This document shows, piece by piece, positions 42,244-53,048 of a DNA stretch of 64,000 nucleotides (its first letter is position 1; each line of letters starts with the position of its first letter). The stretch is from Armigeres subalbatus (lineage: Eukaryota; Arthropoda; Insecta; Diptera; Culicidae): contig NC_085139.1 in the NCBI RefSeq assembly GCF_024139115.2, forward strand, positions 251,072,067-251,136,066, written 5' to 3'. Position numbers and translations under genes: made by a program. The notes beneath the pieces were generated by a model that saw only the letters and a program-made list of their open reading frames with translations, was not told the DNA's origin and did no database searches.

Positions 42244-42419
42244 GATCAAACTCACATGTCATGAACGCATTCTATTCTGTGTACCACAAAGGGCATGTTC
42301 CATATTTGAAACTGGACAATAGATTTCTGGTAACGTGTGTAGACCTTAAGGCCTGACTTAAGGGATTTCTTGGATGATCATACCCACATGCCATAAACGT
42401 ATTCTATACTTTGTACCTC
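42244..42419. repeat. 44-bp direct repeat pair
   Basis: 42244-42287 and 42376-42419 share the order GATCA, CCACATG or CTCACATG, ATAAACGTATTCTAT or ATGAACGCATTCTAT, then GTACC. About 80 percent of positions match by eye. A segment of 132 bp has been duplicated or this is a two-unit satellite. Confidence 0.7.
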
Positions 42420-42454
42420 CATTTTTTACAATCTGATAAGGCACAAAAAAAATT

Positions 42455-42771
42455 TTTCCGGAAGTTTCTTCAGGAATTCCTCCAGGAATTACTCCGGAAG
42501 TTCCTCCAGGAGTTCCTCCAGAAGTTCCTCCAGGAATTCCCCCAGAAGTTCTTCCAGGAATTCCTCCGGAAGTTCCTCGAGAAATTTCTCCGGAAGTTTC
42601 TCCAGGAATTCCTCCGGAAATTTCTCCAGGAATTCCTCCGGAAGTTCCTCCAGGAATTCCTCCGGAAGTTCCTCCAGGAATTCCTCCGGAAGTTCCTCCA
42701 GGAATTCCTCCGGAAGTTCCTCCAGGAATTCCTCCGGAAGTTCCTCCAGGAATTCCTCCGGAAGTTCCTCC
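42455..42771 (-). repeat. 24-bp array, orientation A, outside the palindrome
   Basis: About thirteen units combining GGAATTCCTCCG and GAAGTTCCTCCA. The array ends exactly where the unique AGCAAAGATGGGACTGATAT sequence of the palindrome begins. It is in the opposite orientation to the adjacent palindrome arm. Confidence 0.9.
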
Positions 42772-42816
42772 AGCAAAGATGGGACTGATATGCAATCATA
42801 GGTATTTTCCGAGGAA

Positions 42817-45800
42817 ATCCGAGAGGAACTTCCGGAGGAATTTCTGGAAGAACTTCCGGAAGAATTCCTGGAGAAACTTCCGGAGGAGTTCCTGGAGAAA
42901 CTTCCGAAGGAATTCCTGGAGGAACGTCCAGAGGAATACTTGGAGGAACTTCGAGGAATTCATGGAGGAACTTCCGGAGGAATTCTGGAGGAACTTCGGA
43001 AGAATTCCTTGAATACCTTCAGGTGGAATTCCTGGAATAACTTCCGGAGGAATTCCTGGAGGAACTTCCGGAGGAATTCCTGGAGGAACTTCCGGAGGAA
43101 TTCCTGGAGGAACTTCCGGAGGAATTCCTGGAGGAACTTCCGGAGGAATTCCTGGAGGAACTTCCGGAGGAATTCCTGAAGGAACTTCGGGAGGAATTCC
43201 TGAAGGAATTTCCGAGAAACTTCCGGAAGAATTCCTGGAGGAACTTCGGAGGAACTCCTGGAGGAACTTTCGGAGAAACTTCCGGTGGAATTCCTGGAGG
43301 AACTTCCGGAGAAATTCCTGGATGAACTTCCGGAGGAATTCCTGGGAAATTCCTGGAGGAAGTTCTAGAGGAATTCCTGGAGGAACTTCCGGAGGAATTC
43401 CTGGAGGAACTTCCGGAGGAATTTCTGGAGGAACTTCCGGAGGAATTCCTGAAGGAACTTCCGGAGGAATTCCTGGAGGAACTTCCGGAGGAATTCCTGG
43501 AGGAACTTCCGGAGAAACTTCCGGAGGAATTCCTGGAGGAACTTCCGGAGGAATTCCTGGGGGAACTTCCGGAGGAACTTCCGGAGGAATTCCTGGAGGA
43601 ACTTCCGGAGGAATTCCTGGAGGAACTTCCGGAGGAATTCCTGGAGGAACTTCCGGAGGAATTCCTGGAGGAACTTCCGGAGGAATTCCTGGAGGAACTT
43701 CCGGAGAAATTCCTGGAGGATCTTCCGGAGGAATTCCTGAAGAAACTTTTTGAGCATTTGCTGGAGGACCTTCGTGAGGAATTCCTGGAGGAACTTCCGG
43801 AGGAATGCCTGTAGGAACTTCCGGAAAAATTCCTGGAGAAACTCTCGGAGAAATTCATGGAGGAACTTTCAGAGAAATTCCTGGAGGAACTTCCGGAGGA
43901 ATTCCTGGAAGAACTTGCGGAGGAATTCCTGTACGAACTTCCGGAGGAATTCCTGGAGGAACTTCTAGAAGAATTCCTGGAGGAATTTCTGGAGGAATTT
44001 CTGAAGGAACTTTCGGAGGAATTCCTGGAGGAACTTCCGGAAGAATTCCTGGAGGACTTCCGGAGGAATTCCTGAAGGAACATGCGGAGGAATTCCTGGA
44101 GGAACTTCGGAGGAATTCGTGGAGGAACTTCCGGAGGAATTCCTGGAGGAACTTCGGAGAAACTTCCGGAGGAATTCCTGGAGGAACTTCCGGAGGAATT
44201 CCTGGAGGAACTTCCGGAGGAACTTCCGGAGGAATTCCTGGAGGAACTTCCGGAGGAATTCCTGGAGGAACTTCCGGAGGAATTCCTGAAGGAACATACG
44301 GAGGAATTCCTGGAGGAACTTCCGGAGGAATTCCTGGAGGAACTTCCGGAGAAATTCCTGGAGGAACTTCCGGAGAAATTCCTGGAGGAACTTCCGGAGG
44401 AATTCCTGGAGGAACTTCCGGAGGAATTCCTGGAGGAACTTCCGGAGGAATTTCCTGGAGGAACTTCCGGAGGAATTCCTGGAGGAACTTCCGGAGGAAT
44501 TCCTGGAGGAACTTCCGGAGGAATTCCTGGAGGAACTTCCGGAGGAATTCCTGGAGGAACTTCCGGAGGAATTCCTGGAGGAACTTCCGGAGGAATTCCT
44601 GGAGGGATGTACCGGAGGAATCTCTGGAGGAACTACCGGAGGAATTCCTGGGGGAACTTCCGGAGGAATTCCTGGAGGAACTTCGGAGGAATTCTGGAAG
44701 GAACTCCCGGAGGATTTCCTGGAGGAACTTCCGGAGGAATTCCTGGAGGAACATCCGGAGGAATTCCTGGAGGAACTTCCGGAGGAATTCCTGGAGGAAC
44801 TTCCGGAGGAATTCCTGGAGGAACTTCGGAGGAATTCCTGGAGGAACTTCGGGAGGAATTCCTGGAAGAACTTCCGAAGGAATTCCTGGAGGAACTTCCG
44901 GAGGAATTCCTGGAGGAACTTCGGAGGAATTCCTGGAGGAACTTCCGGAGGAATTCCTGGAGGAACTTCGGAGGAATTCCTGGAGGAACTTCGGAGAATT
45001 CCTGGAGGAACTTCCGGAGGAATTCCTGGAGGAACTTCGGAGGAATTCCTGGAGGAACTTCGGAGGAATTCCTGGAGGAACTTCCGGAGGAATTCCTGGA
45101 GGAACTTCGGAGGAATTCCTGGAGGAACTTCGGAGAATTCCTGGAGGAACTTCCGGAGGAATTCCTGGAGGAACTTCCGGAGGAATTCCTGGAGGAACTT
45201 CCGGAGGAATTCCTGGAGGAACTTCGGAGGAATTCCTGGAGGAACTTCGGAGGAATTCTGGAGGAACTCCGGAGGAATTCCCGGAGGAACTTCCGGAGGA
45301 ACTTCCAGAGGAATTCCTGGAGGAACTTTCAAAGGAATTCCCGGAGGAACTTCGGAGGAATTCCTGGAGGAACTTCGGAGGAATTCCTGGAGGAACTTCC
45401 GGAGGAATTCCTGGAGGAACTTCGGAGGAATTCCTGGAGGAACTTCGGAGAATTCCTGGAGGAACTTCGGAGGAATTCCTGGAGAGAACTTCCGGAGGAA
45501 TTCTGGAGGAACTTCCGGAGGAATTCCTGGAGGAACTTCCGGAGGAATTCCTGGAGGAACTCCGGAGGAATTCCGGGAGGGACTCCCGAAGAAATTCCTG
45601 GAGGAACTTCCGGAGGAATTCCTGGAAGAACTTCCGGAGGAATTCCTGGAGGAACTTCCGGAGGAATTCCTGGAGGAACTTCCGGAGGAATTCCTGGAGA
45701 GAACTTCCGGAGGAATTCCTGGAGGAACTTCCGGAGGAATTCCTGGAGGAACTTCGGAGGAATTCCTGGAGGAACTTCGGAGGAATTCCTGGAGGAACTT

Positions 45801-45985
45801 CGGAGGAATTCCTGGAGGAACTTCCGGAGGAATTCCTGGAGGAACTTCCGGAGAATTCCTGGAGGAACTTCGGAGGAATTCCTGGAGGAACTCGGAGGAA
45901 TTCCGGAGGAGATTCCTGGAGGAACTTCGGAGGAATTCCTGGAGGAACTTCCGGAGGAATTCCTGGAGGAACTTCGGAGGAATTT
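42817..45985 (+). repeat. Left arm array, 24-bp units, orientation B
   Basis: On the order of 130 units of GGAATTCCTGGA plus GGAACTTCCGGA. Units are mostly exact from 43020 to 44700. From about 44660 many units lose one or two bases (AACTTCGGAGG instead of AACTTCCGGAGG). Confidence 0.93.
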
Positions 45986-45989
45986 CCTG

Positions 45990-48919
45990 GAGAAGTTCCT
46001 CCAGGAATTCCTCCGGAGGAATTCCTCCGGAAGTTCTTCCAGGAGGAATTCCTGGAGGAAGTTCCGGAGGAATTCCTCCGGAAGTTCCTCCAGGAATTCC
46101 TCAGGAAGTTCTCCAGGAGTTCCTCCGGGAATTCTCCTCCAGGAATTCCTCCGAAGTTCCAGGAATTCCTCCGAAGTTCCTCAGGAATTCCTCCGGAAGT
46201 TCTCAGGAATTCCTCCGGGAGTTCCTCCAGGAGGTTCTCGGAGTTCACTCCGGAAGTTCCTCTGGAGATTCCTCCGGAAGTTCCTCCAGGAGTTCTTCCA
46301 GGGATTCCTCTGGAAGCTCCTCCAAAAATTTCTCCGAAAATTCTCCAGGAATTCCTCCGGGAGTTCCTCCAGGAATTTCTCTGGGAGTTCGTCCAGGAAT
46401 TCCTCCAGAAATTCCCCCGGGAGTTCCTCCAGGAATTTCTCCGAGAGTTCGTCCAGAAGTTCCTCCGGAAGCTCCTCCAGGAATTCCTCTGGAAGCTCCT
46501 CTAGGAATTCCTCCGAAGTTCCTCCAGGAATTCCTCCGGAAGTTCCTCCAGGAATTCCTCCGAATTCTCCAGGAATTCCTCCGGAAGTTCCTCCAGGAAT
46601 TCCTCTCAGAAGTTTCTCCGGAAGTTCCTCCAGGAATTCCTCCGGAAGTTCCTTTAGGAATTCCTCCGAAGTTCCTTCAGGAATTCCTCGAAGTTCCTTT
46701 AGGAATTCCTCCGGAGTTCTCCAGGAATTCCTCCGGAAGTTCTTGGGAATTCCTCCGAAGTTCCTCCAGGAATTCTCCGGAAGTTCCTCCAGGAATTCCT
46801 CCGGAAGTTCCTCCAGGAATTCCTCCGAAGTTCCTCCAGGAATTCCTCCGGAAGTTCCTCCAGGAATTCCTCCGTATGTTCCTTCAGGAATTCCTCCGGC
46901 AGTTCCTCCAGGAATTCCTCCGGAAGTTCCTCCAGGAATTCCTCCGGAAGTTCCTCCAGGAATTCCTCCGTATGTTCCTCCAGGAATTCCTCCGGAAGTT
47001 CCTCCAGGAATTCCTCCGGAAGTTCCTCCAGGAATTCCTCCGGAAGTTCCTCCAGGAATTCCTCCGGAAGTTCCTCCAGGAATTCCTCCGGAAGTTCCTC
47101 CAGGAATTCCTCCGGAAGTTCCTCCAGGAATTCCTCCGGAAGTTCCTCCAGGAATTCCTCCGGACGTTCCTCCAGGAATTCCTCCGGAAGTTCCTCCAGG
47201 AATTCCTCCGGAAGTTCCTCCAGGAATTCCTCCGGAAGTTCCTCCAGGAAATCCTCCGGAAGTTCTTCCAGGAATTCCTCCGGAAGTTCCTCCAGGAATT
47301 TCTCCGGAAGTTCCTCCAGGAATTTCTCCGGAAGTTCCTCCAGGAATTTCTCCGGAAGTTCCTCCAGGAATTCCTCCGGAAGTTCCTCCAGGAATTCCTC
47401 CGTATGTTCCTTCAGGAATTCCTCCGGAAGTTCCTCCAGGAATTCCTCCGGAAGTTCCTCCAGGAATTCCTCCGGAAGTTCCTCCGGAAGTTCCTCCAGG
47501 AATTCCTCCGGAAGTTCCTCCAGGAATTCCTCCGGAAGTTTCTCCGGAAGTTCCTCCAGGAATTCCTCCGGAAGTTCCTCCAGGAATTCCTCCGGAAGTT
47601 CCTCCAGGAATTCCTCCGTATGTTCCTTCAGGAATTCCTCCGGAAGTTCCTCCAGGAATTCCTCCGGAAGTTCCTCCAGGAATTCCTCCGGAAGTTTCTC
47701 CGGAAGTTCCTCCAGGAATTCCTCCGGAAGTTCCTCCAGGAATTCCTCCAGAAGTTCCTCCAGGAATTCCTCCGGAAGTTCCTCCAGGAATTCCTCCGGA
47801 AGTTCTTCCAGGAATTCCTCCGGAAGTTCCTCCAGGAATTTCTCCGGAAGTTCCTCCAGGAATTCCTCCGGAAGTTCCTCCAGGAATTCCTCCGGAAGTT
47901 CCTCCAGGAATTCCTCCGGAAGTTCCTCCAGGAATTCCTCCGGAAGTTCCTCCAGGAATTCCTCCGGAAGTTCCTCCAGGAATTCCTCCGGAAGTTCCTC
48001 CAGGAATTCCTCCGGAAGTTCCTCCAGGAATTCCTCACGAAGTTCCTCCAAGAATTCCTCCGGAATTTCCTCCAGGAATTCCTCCGGAAGTTTCTCCAGG
48101 AATTCCTCCTGAAGTTCCTTCAGGAATTCCTTTCGGAAGTTCCTCCAGAAGTTCCTCCAGGAATTCCTCCGGAAGTTCCTCCAGGAATTCCTCCGGAAGT
48201 TTCTCCGGAAGTTCCTCCAGGAATTCCTCCGGAAGTTCCTCCAGGAATTCCTCCGGAAGTTCCTTCAGGAATTCCTCCGGAAGTTCCTCCAGAAATTCCT
48301 CCGGAAGTTCCTCCAGGAATTCCTCCGGAAGTTCCTCCAGGAATTCCTCCGGAAGTTCCTCCAGGAATTCCTCCGGAAGTTCCTCCAGGAATTCCTCCGG
48401 AAGTTCCTCCAGGAATTTCTCCGGAAGTTCCTCCAGGAATTCCACCGGAAGTTTCTCCGAAAGTTCCTCCAGGAGTTCCTCCGGAAGTTCCTCCAGGAAT
48501 TCTTCCGGAAGTTTCTCCGGAAATTCCTTCAGGAATTCCTCCGGAAGTTCCTTCAGGAATTCCTCCGGAAGTTCCTCCAGGAATTCCTCCGGAAGTTCCT
48601 CCAGGAATTCCTCCGGAAGTTCCTCCAGGAATTCCTCCGGAAGTTCCTCCAGGAATTCCTCCGGAAGTTCCTCCAGGAATTCCTCCGGAAGTTATTCCAG
48701 GAATTCCTCCGGAAGTTATTCCAGGAATTCTTCCGGAAGTTCCTCCAGGAATTCCTCCGGAAGTTCCTCCGGCAATTCCTCCGGAAGTTCCTCCAAGTAT
48801 TCCTCTGGACGTTCCTCCAGGAATTCCTTCGGAAGTTTCTCCAGGAACTCCTCCGGAAGTTTCTCCAGGAATTCTTCCGGAAGTTCTTCCAGAAATTCCT
48901 CCGGAAGTTCCTCTCGGAT
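45990..48919 (-). repeat. Right arm array, 24-bp units, orientation A
   Basis: Complementary array. Units are irregular from 45990 to about 46860 and nearly perfect from there to 48900. Recurrent variants such as GTATGTTCC (at about 46873, 46971, 47401 and 47618) mark higher-order repeats. Confidence 0.93.
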
Positions 48920-48964
48920 TTCCTCGGAAAATACCTATGATTGCATATCAGTCCCATCTTTGCT

Positions 48965-49251
48965 AGATTTCTAATAATGTGGGATAAATATGCTATTGTG
49001 GGCAGTTACGAACATCTAAAACTTAGAATAATTCACCTATCGGCGATGATGCCTTTATTATGGATCGTAAAATGTATTGAAAAAATCACATAAGAAAGGT
49101 CAAAAAAGCACTTTAGGGGAAAAGATCGCGTTTTTTCTACTATTTTGCATGCTTTTGCATAAGATACTATGCATTGCCAGCATTATTAAAAAAATCCATT
49201 TCCAAGGTGGGACCCTTGAAAAAAAAAACAAAGATTTTTTACAAAAAAAAA
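48965..49251. other. AT-rich DNA right of the palindrome
   Basis: Poly-A and poly-T tracts. Overlapping frames 49077-49316 and 49100-49285 are low-complexity. Nothing recognised. Confidence 0.4.
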
Positions 49252-49400
49252 TAAGCTCTTTTAGTGGAATGTATTCAACCGTCAAAGGTACTTTCCATTT
49301 AATTCTACTGCGTTGAGGTCAAAAATGTATCTGCAAGGATAGCAAAACGTAGTGGAATTAAATGGAAAGACGCCTTAGACGGTTGAATGATTTTTCAATA
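49252..49400. mobile_element. Deleted relative of the 4706-4987 hairpin element
   Basis: AAGCTCTTTTAGTGGAATGT and TATTCAACCGTC at the left, and GTGGAATTAAATGGAAAGAC with TTAGACGGTTGAAT at the right, match the outer arms of 4706-4987. The central part is shorter, with GTATCTGCAAGGATAGCAAA retained. Arms pair over about 40 bp. Confidence 0.75.
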
Positions 49401-50203
49401 ATTCCGAAATGCAATGTACGAATTTGTCAATTTTCAATAGCAAACAATTAGACAGCATTTTCTGACGAATGCAACTTGTTGCTAGTAAACCGGGTAATGC
49501 CAAGTTCCAAAAAATGTGTCTACAAAATTTGTACACATACAGACATCACCCCGGTTCGTCGAGCTGAGTCGATTGGTATATTACACTGTGGATCTCCGGG
49601 CCTTCTATCAAAAGTTCATTTTTGGAGTACAACCTTGCTGTACGAGGAATAAAAATTCTTCAAACATTCTTTATTTTTAAAACTTATTCAAACAATTTTG
49701 AGGCGAAAATTTGGAAAGTTGAATTTTCAAATCGAAAAACTCATAAAAAATATAAGAATATAAAAATTGACAAATTTTCATAACAATTTTTCAAACATTT
49801 CATCGAAAAACTTGAAAATATATTCGATTAAATTCATTCAAGCTTCTGTTGAATAATTTTGAAAAAGTTTCAAAAATTAAATGATAAAGTTCATTAGAAA
49901 AATTTCTCAATATTCAGATATAAAACCCCACATCAAAAGTCAAACTTTTCGTGAAAAAATTGAAAGGATTTGCTTAAAACATTGAAAATTTCGAAAGTTT
50001 CTAAGAAGAAAGAACAAGTGAAACGGCCGTGGAGTAAAATATTTAGATAATCAAGTCAGAGAGGTTAAGTTTATCAACTAGTTTAAAGATCCAATATTAT
50101 CACAGTAGCCAGGATTTGCATCGATTTAGGGGACATATTGAGTAAGGAAGTCAAAACATTACTCGATCTATTTTTCAGTTTTAGTTTTTAATTTTTTTTC
50201 AAA
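49401..50203. other. AT-rich anonymous DNA
   Basis: Long runs of AAATTTTC-type words with no gene. Many small direct repeats of TTTGAAAA and AAAATTTC suggest old decayed repeat sequence. Confidence 0.4.
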
Positions 50204-50470
50204 TCTCTTTATATAAAAATGAGTTTACATTTCCTTTGAGGCAATACAACTCACGAACGGATTGACCGATTTGTACGGTTTTCTCACTAATCGAATCGTC
50301 TTGGAATCAGCTGTGTTTATATGTGGAGAAAGAAAGATATTTTTGATGGAATAGTTAGAAAACCATGAAAGTGTATAAAGTTGTAGAGTTGTGAAGAAAT
50401 CTAAACAATCAAGTCAAAATCGACATTTGACATTTGTAAAACAACTGACCAACGCGGTCTGATCAGCTAG
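50204..50470 (+). mobile_element. Helitron-like non-autonomous element
   Basis: It begins TCTCTTTATATAAAAATGAG, preceded by A, and ends CTGATCAGCTAG, followed by T. That fits the 5'-TC and CTAG-3' rule with insertion between A and T. A short hairpin, GACC-AACGC-GGTC, lies just before the terminal CTAG. The subterminal text AACTCACGAACGGATTGACC resembles insect Helitron-derived repeats I remember. No Rep/helicase is present, and it has no inverted ends or target duplication, as expected for the class. Confidence 0.65.
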
Positions 50471-51403
50471 TTTTTAATAAAAATTTCAATTGAAAATTAT
50501 TTTTTTAAGAACATCGTCGCGTTGTCTCTGTTTTTTTAAATACTAGACATAAATCGCCAACATGACTCACATTCCGAACACTGACGTTTTACCACCCTGT
50601 TACTAAAACTTTCATCGGTTGTTCGTACTGAGGATCAACATTATAAACGAATTCAAGCTCCTATGGAGAATATTACACGAATAAAGCCAAAAAGGCGGTG
50701 CCACGAAGCTTTACCAAACAGACTGGGACAGCTGACAAAAAGCTTGATGACTGTTTTGACTGGAGCGGTACCTTTTACCGAAGGATACCACACGGTTGCA
50801 GGTCACGTGATTGGCATCATAGGCACACAGTTTGAGTCTTCGGTTCTTTCTACGACTCGCAGCACTTCCAAAGTACTCGCACACTTTCCAAAGCAAAGGC
50901 TTCATGGGGAAATGTTTAGAGTCCCATATCCAAGAACAAGGCAATTGTTATATTGGACAATATCCAGCCCAAGATGATGTAAGAACCTTGGTGCAGCCTA
51001 TTCGGGTTACTCAACGATATTCAACTTTCTAAAAGTAAGACTTGGCCATGGAATCCATACTTATATTGATGAGAAGAGATGATCCCAATGATCTGCTCGT
51101 TTTACGTGCTTGATGAAACCTTTACAGGAAAAATCTCCCGAATTGAGAAGAACGTACACCCTGAGGTGATCCTCTCTTGCCGGAGGTTGGTAAATAAATC
51201 GACTCTTATTCTTACAAGAGCATCATGATGTTTTTCTTCATTTGTTATGTTAGAGAACATCCATAAATTTTGTTACTCTATAAAAGGCGATACTTTGAGT
51301 AGTGTAATGCTTCATACAAAAAGTACAGAAGCGTAGATCGAAATCTGTTACATGGAAGGGGAAGGGATTTAAGTTCTTTCTTAGAATTCAGTCATGCATA
51401 ATA
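50471..51403. other. Anonymous DNA with open frames on both strands at 50663-51020
   Basis: A plus frame 50663-50977 (104 codons, starting at an ATG) and minus-strand frames over the same bases both look moderately protein-like (minus: VWYPSVKGTAPVKTVIKLFV). I recognise neither. It may be a fragment of a dispersed element. No other feature seen. Confidence 0.25.
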
Positions 51404-51411
51404 CTGTAGAA
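51404..51411. repeat. hAT target site duplication CTGTAGAA (left)
   Basis: Exact 8-bp match to 53041-53048. Confidence 0.95.
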
Positions 51412-53040
51412 TAGCGGTTCTCAACCTTTTTCTTGAGAGGTACCCCTTCGCACTTTTGCATTAATTTAGGTACCCCCTCTTGAAACAATAATTCCGAGGC
51501 CTTTGAAGGGAAGCTCCTTTCAGCTTTTGGATCCCTTTGAAGTAGGCTTCCACGCCTCGTGATAAGAGGCTTCTGAGCCTCTTGTAGAGAGGACGGGACG
51601 CTTTTGAGCCTCTTGAAAGAAGAATTCCGAGTTTCTTGAAAGGAGGCTTCCGAGCCTCTTGAAAGGATCCTCCCGAGCCTCTTGAAAGGAGGATTCTGAG
51701 TCTCTTGGAAGGCTTCTGAGCCTCATGAAAGGAGGCTTCTGAGCCTCATGAAAGGAGGCTTCTGAGCCTCTTGAAAGGAGGCTTCTGAGCCTCTTGAAAA
51801 GAGGCTCATGAGCCCCTGAAAAGGAGGCTCCTGAGTTTCTTGAAAAGAGGCTTGAGAGTCCTGAGCCTTTTGAAAGAAGGCTTCCGAGCCTCTTGAGAGA
51901 AGGCTTCCGAGTCTCTTGAAAGAAGGCTTCCGAGCCTTTTGAAAAGGAGGCTTTTGAGCTTCTCGAAAGCAGGCTTCCGAGCCTCTTGAAAGAAGACTTC
52001 CGAGCCTCTCGAAAGGAGGCTTCCGAGCATCTTCGAAAAATGCTTTTGAGTCTCTTGAAAGGAGGCTTCTGTGCCTCTTGAAAGGAAACTTCTGAGCCCC
52101 TTGAAAATAGGCTTCCGAGCCTCTAGCAAGGAGGCTTCCGAAGGAGCCTCTTGAATGGAGGCTTTTGAACCTCTAGAAAAGGAGGCTTTCGAGCCTCTAG
52201 AAAAGAAGGCTTTTGAGCTTCTTGAAAGCAAGCTTCGGAGGCCTCTTAAAGGAGGCTTACGAGCCTCTTGAAAGGAGGCAACCTAACCTCTTGAAAGGAG
52301 CCTTCCGAGCCTCTTGGAAAGACGCTTTTGAGCCTCTTGAAAAAAGGAGGCTGCCGAGCCTCTTGAAAGGATCTTGAAAAGAGGCTTTCGAATCTCTTAA
52401 AAGGAGACTTCCGAGCATCTTGGAAGGAGGCTTTTGAGCTTCTTGAAAGGAGGCTTTTAAGCCTCTGGAAAGGGACTTTTGAGTCTCTTGAAAGGAGCCT
52501 TCCGAGCCTCTTGAAAGGAGGCTTTCCTAGCAGCACACATGTCCCACATAGGTTACTGCAACGGATATGCGACTAGATTTAGCCTCTTGAAAAGAGGCCT
52601 TCGAGCTGCTTGGAAGAAGGTTTCCGAGAAGCGTAGAAGGATGCTTCTAATCCTCTTGCAACGAAGCAACCTAGCTTTAGAGATATAAAAGCCTTCATGC
52701 CTCTCAAACGAAGGATTCCGAACCTTTAAATCCTAGATTACATTAAAGATTTTTTAAATTTCTTCTTTCGACGTTTTGTTCGTTTGATTTTTTGTTCCGC
52801 AGCCCTTCATACATTGTGCTGGTTGTGGAAGACAGGATTCAATTGTGATTTATTGATCGCCTAGCATGTTATGTACAATATAAATTTTTGAAATAAAAAA
52901 TACGCAATTATCAAAATATTACCAATGAGTTTTATTCGCAATTGTTATACGTCCGCCATTACGCATTTTTGTACTAGGTATCCCCTAGGGCCAGCGAAGG
53001 TACCCCCAGGGGTACATGTACCCCAGGTTGAGAACCGCTG
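51412..53040. mobile_element. Complete non-autonomous hAT element filled with 23-bp repeats
   Basis: Terminal inverted repeats: left TAGCGGTTCTCAACCTTTTT, and right end whose reverse complement is CAGCGGTTCTCAACCTGGGG, with identity over 14 of the first 15 bases. Exact 8-bp target duplications CTGTAGAA flank it at 51404-51411 and 53041-53048. Both features define the hAT superfamily. GGTACCCC words lie just inside both ends. The interior from about 51480 to 52720 is the 23-bp GAGCCTCTTGAAAGGAGGCT array and the last 300 bp are AT-rich. There is no transposase, so it must be moved in trans. Its left end is shared with the truncated copy at 40663. Confidence 0.95.
51480..52720. repeat. 23-bp hairpin-unit array inside the hAT element
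   Basis: Same unit as 19605-22335 and 40740-42243, more diverged, with unit lengths of about 20-26 bp. Minus-strand frames at 51520-52536 follow the 69-bp cycle and are not genes. Confidence 0.92.
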
Positions 53041-53048
53041 CTGTAGAA

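Larger units (their letters stand above)
42772..48964. mobile_element. 6.2-kb palindrome of 24-bp satellite with unique ends
   Basis: A unique 45-bp end at 42772-42816 (AGCAAAGATGGGACTGATAT ... CATAGGTATTTTCCGAGG) occurs as reverse complement at 48920-48964. Inside, the left arm is orientation B and the right arm orientation A of the same 24-bp unit, with GGAATTCC and TCCGGA. The arms are truly colinear: translations of 42779 onward (plus) and 48957 downward (minus) agree for the first 56 residues, that is about 168 bp of identical variants. The orientation switches near 45990, slightly off the geometric centre at about 45868. All six frames stay open over long distances, producing frames as long as 1630 codons (44082-48974). 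None has a start context, splice or composition that argues for a protein. Foldback transposon or inverted duplication; no enzyme encoded. Confidence 0.85.

Noticed and set aside
44082..48974. A 1630-codon open frame, with 899-, 797-, 696-, 455- and 450-codon frames overlapping it on both strands
   Set aside because: All follow from a 24-bp unit that lacks stops in every frame. They cross the palindrome centre, change peptide phase at each indel and have no domain, start context or splice signal.
50663..50977. 104-codon plus frame beginning at an ATG, with a protein-like minus-strand alternative
   Set aside because: Neither strand gives a recognisable domain and each excludes the other. It could be a transposon fragment; not strong enough to call.
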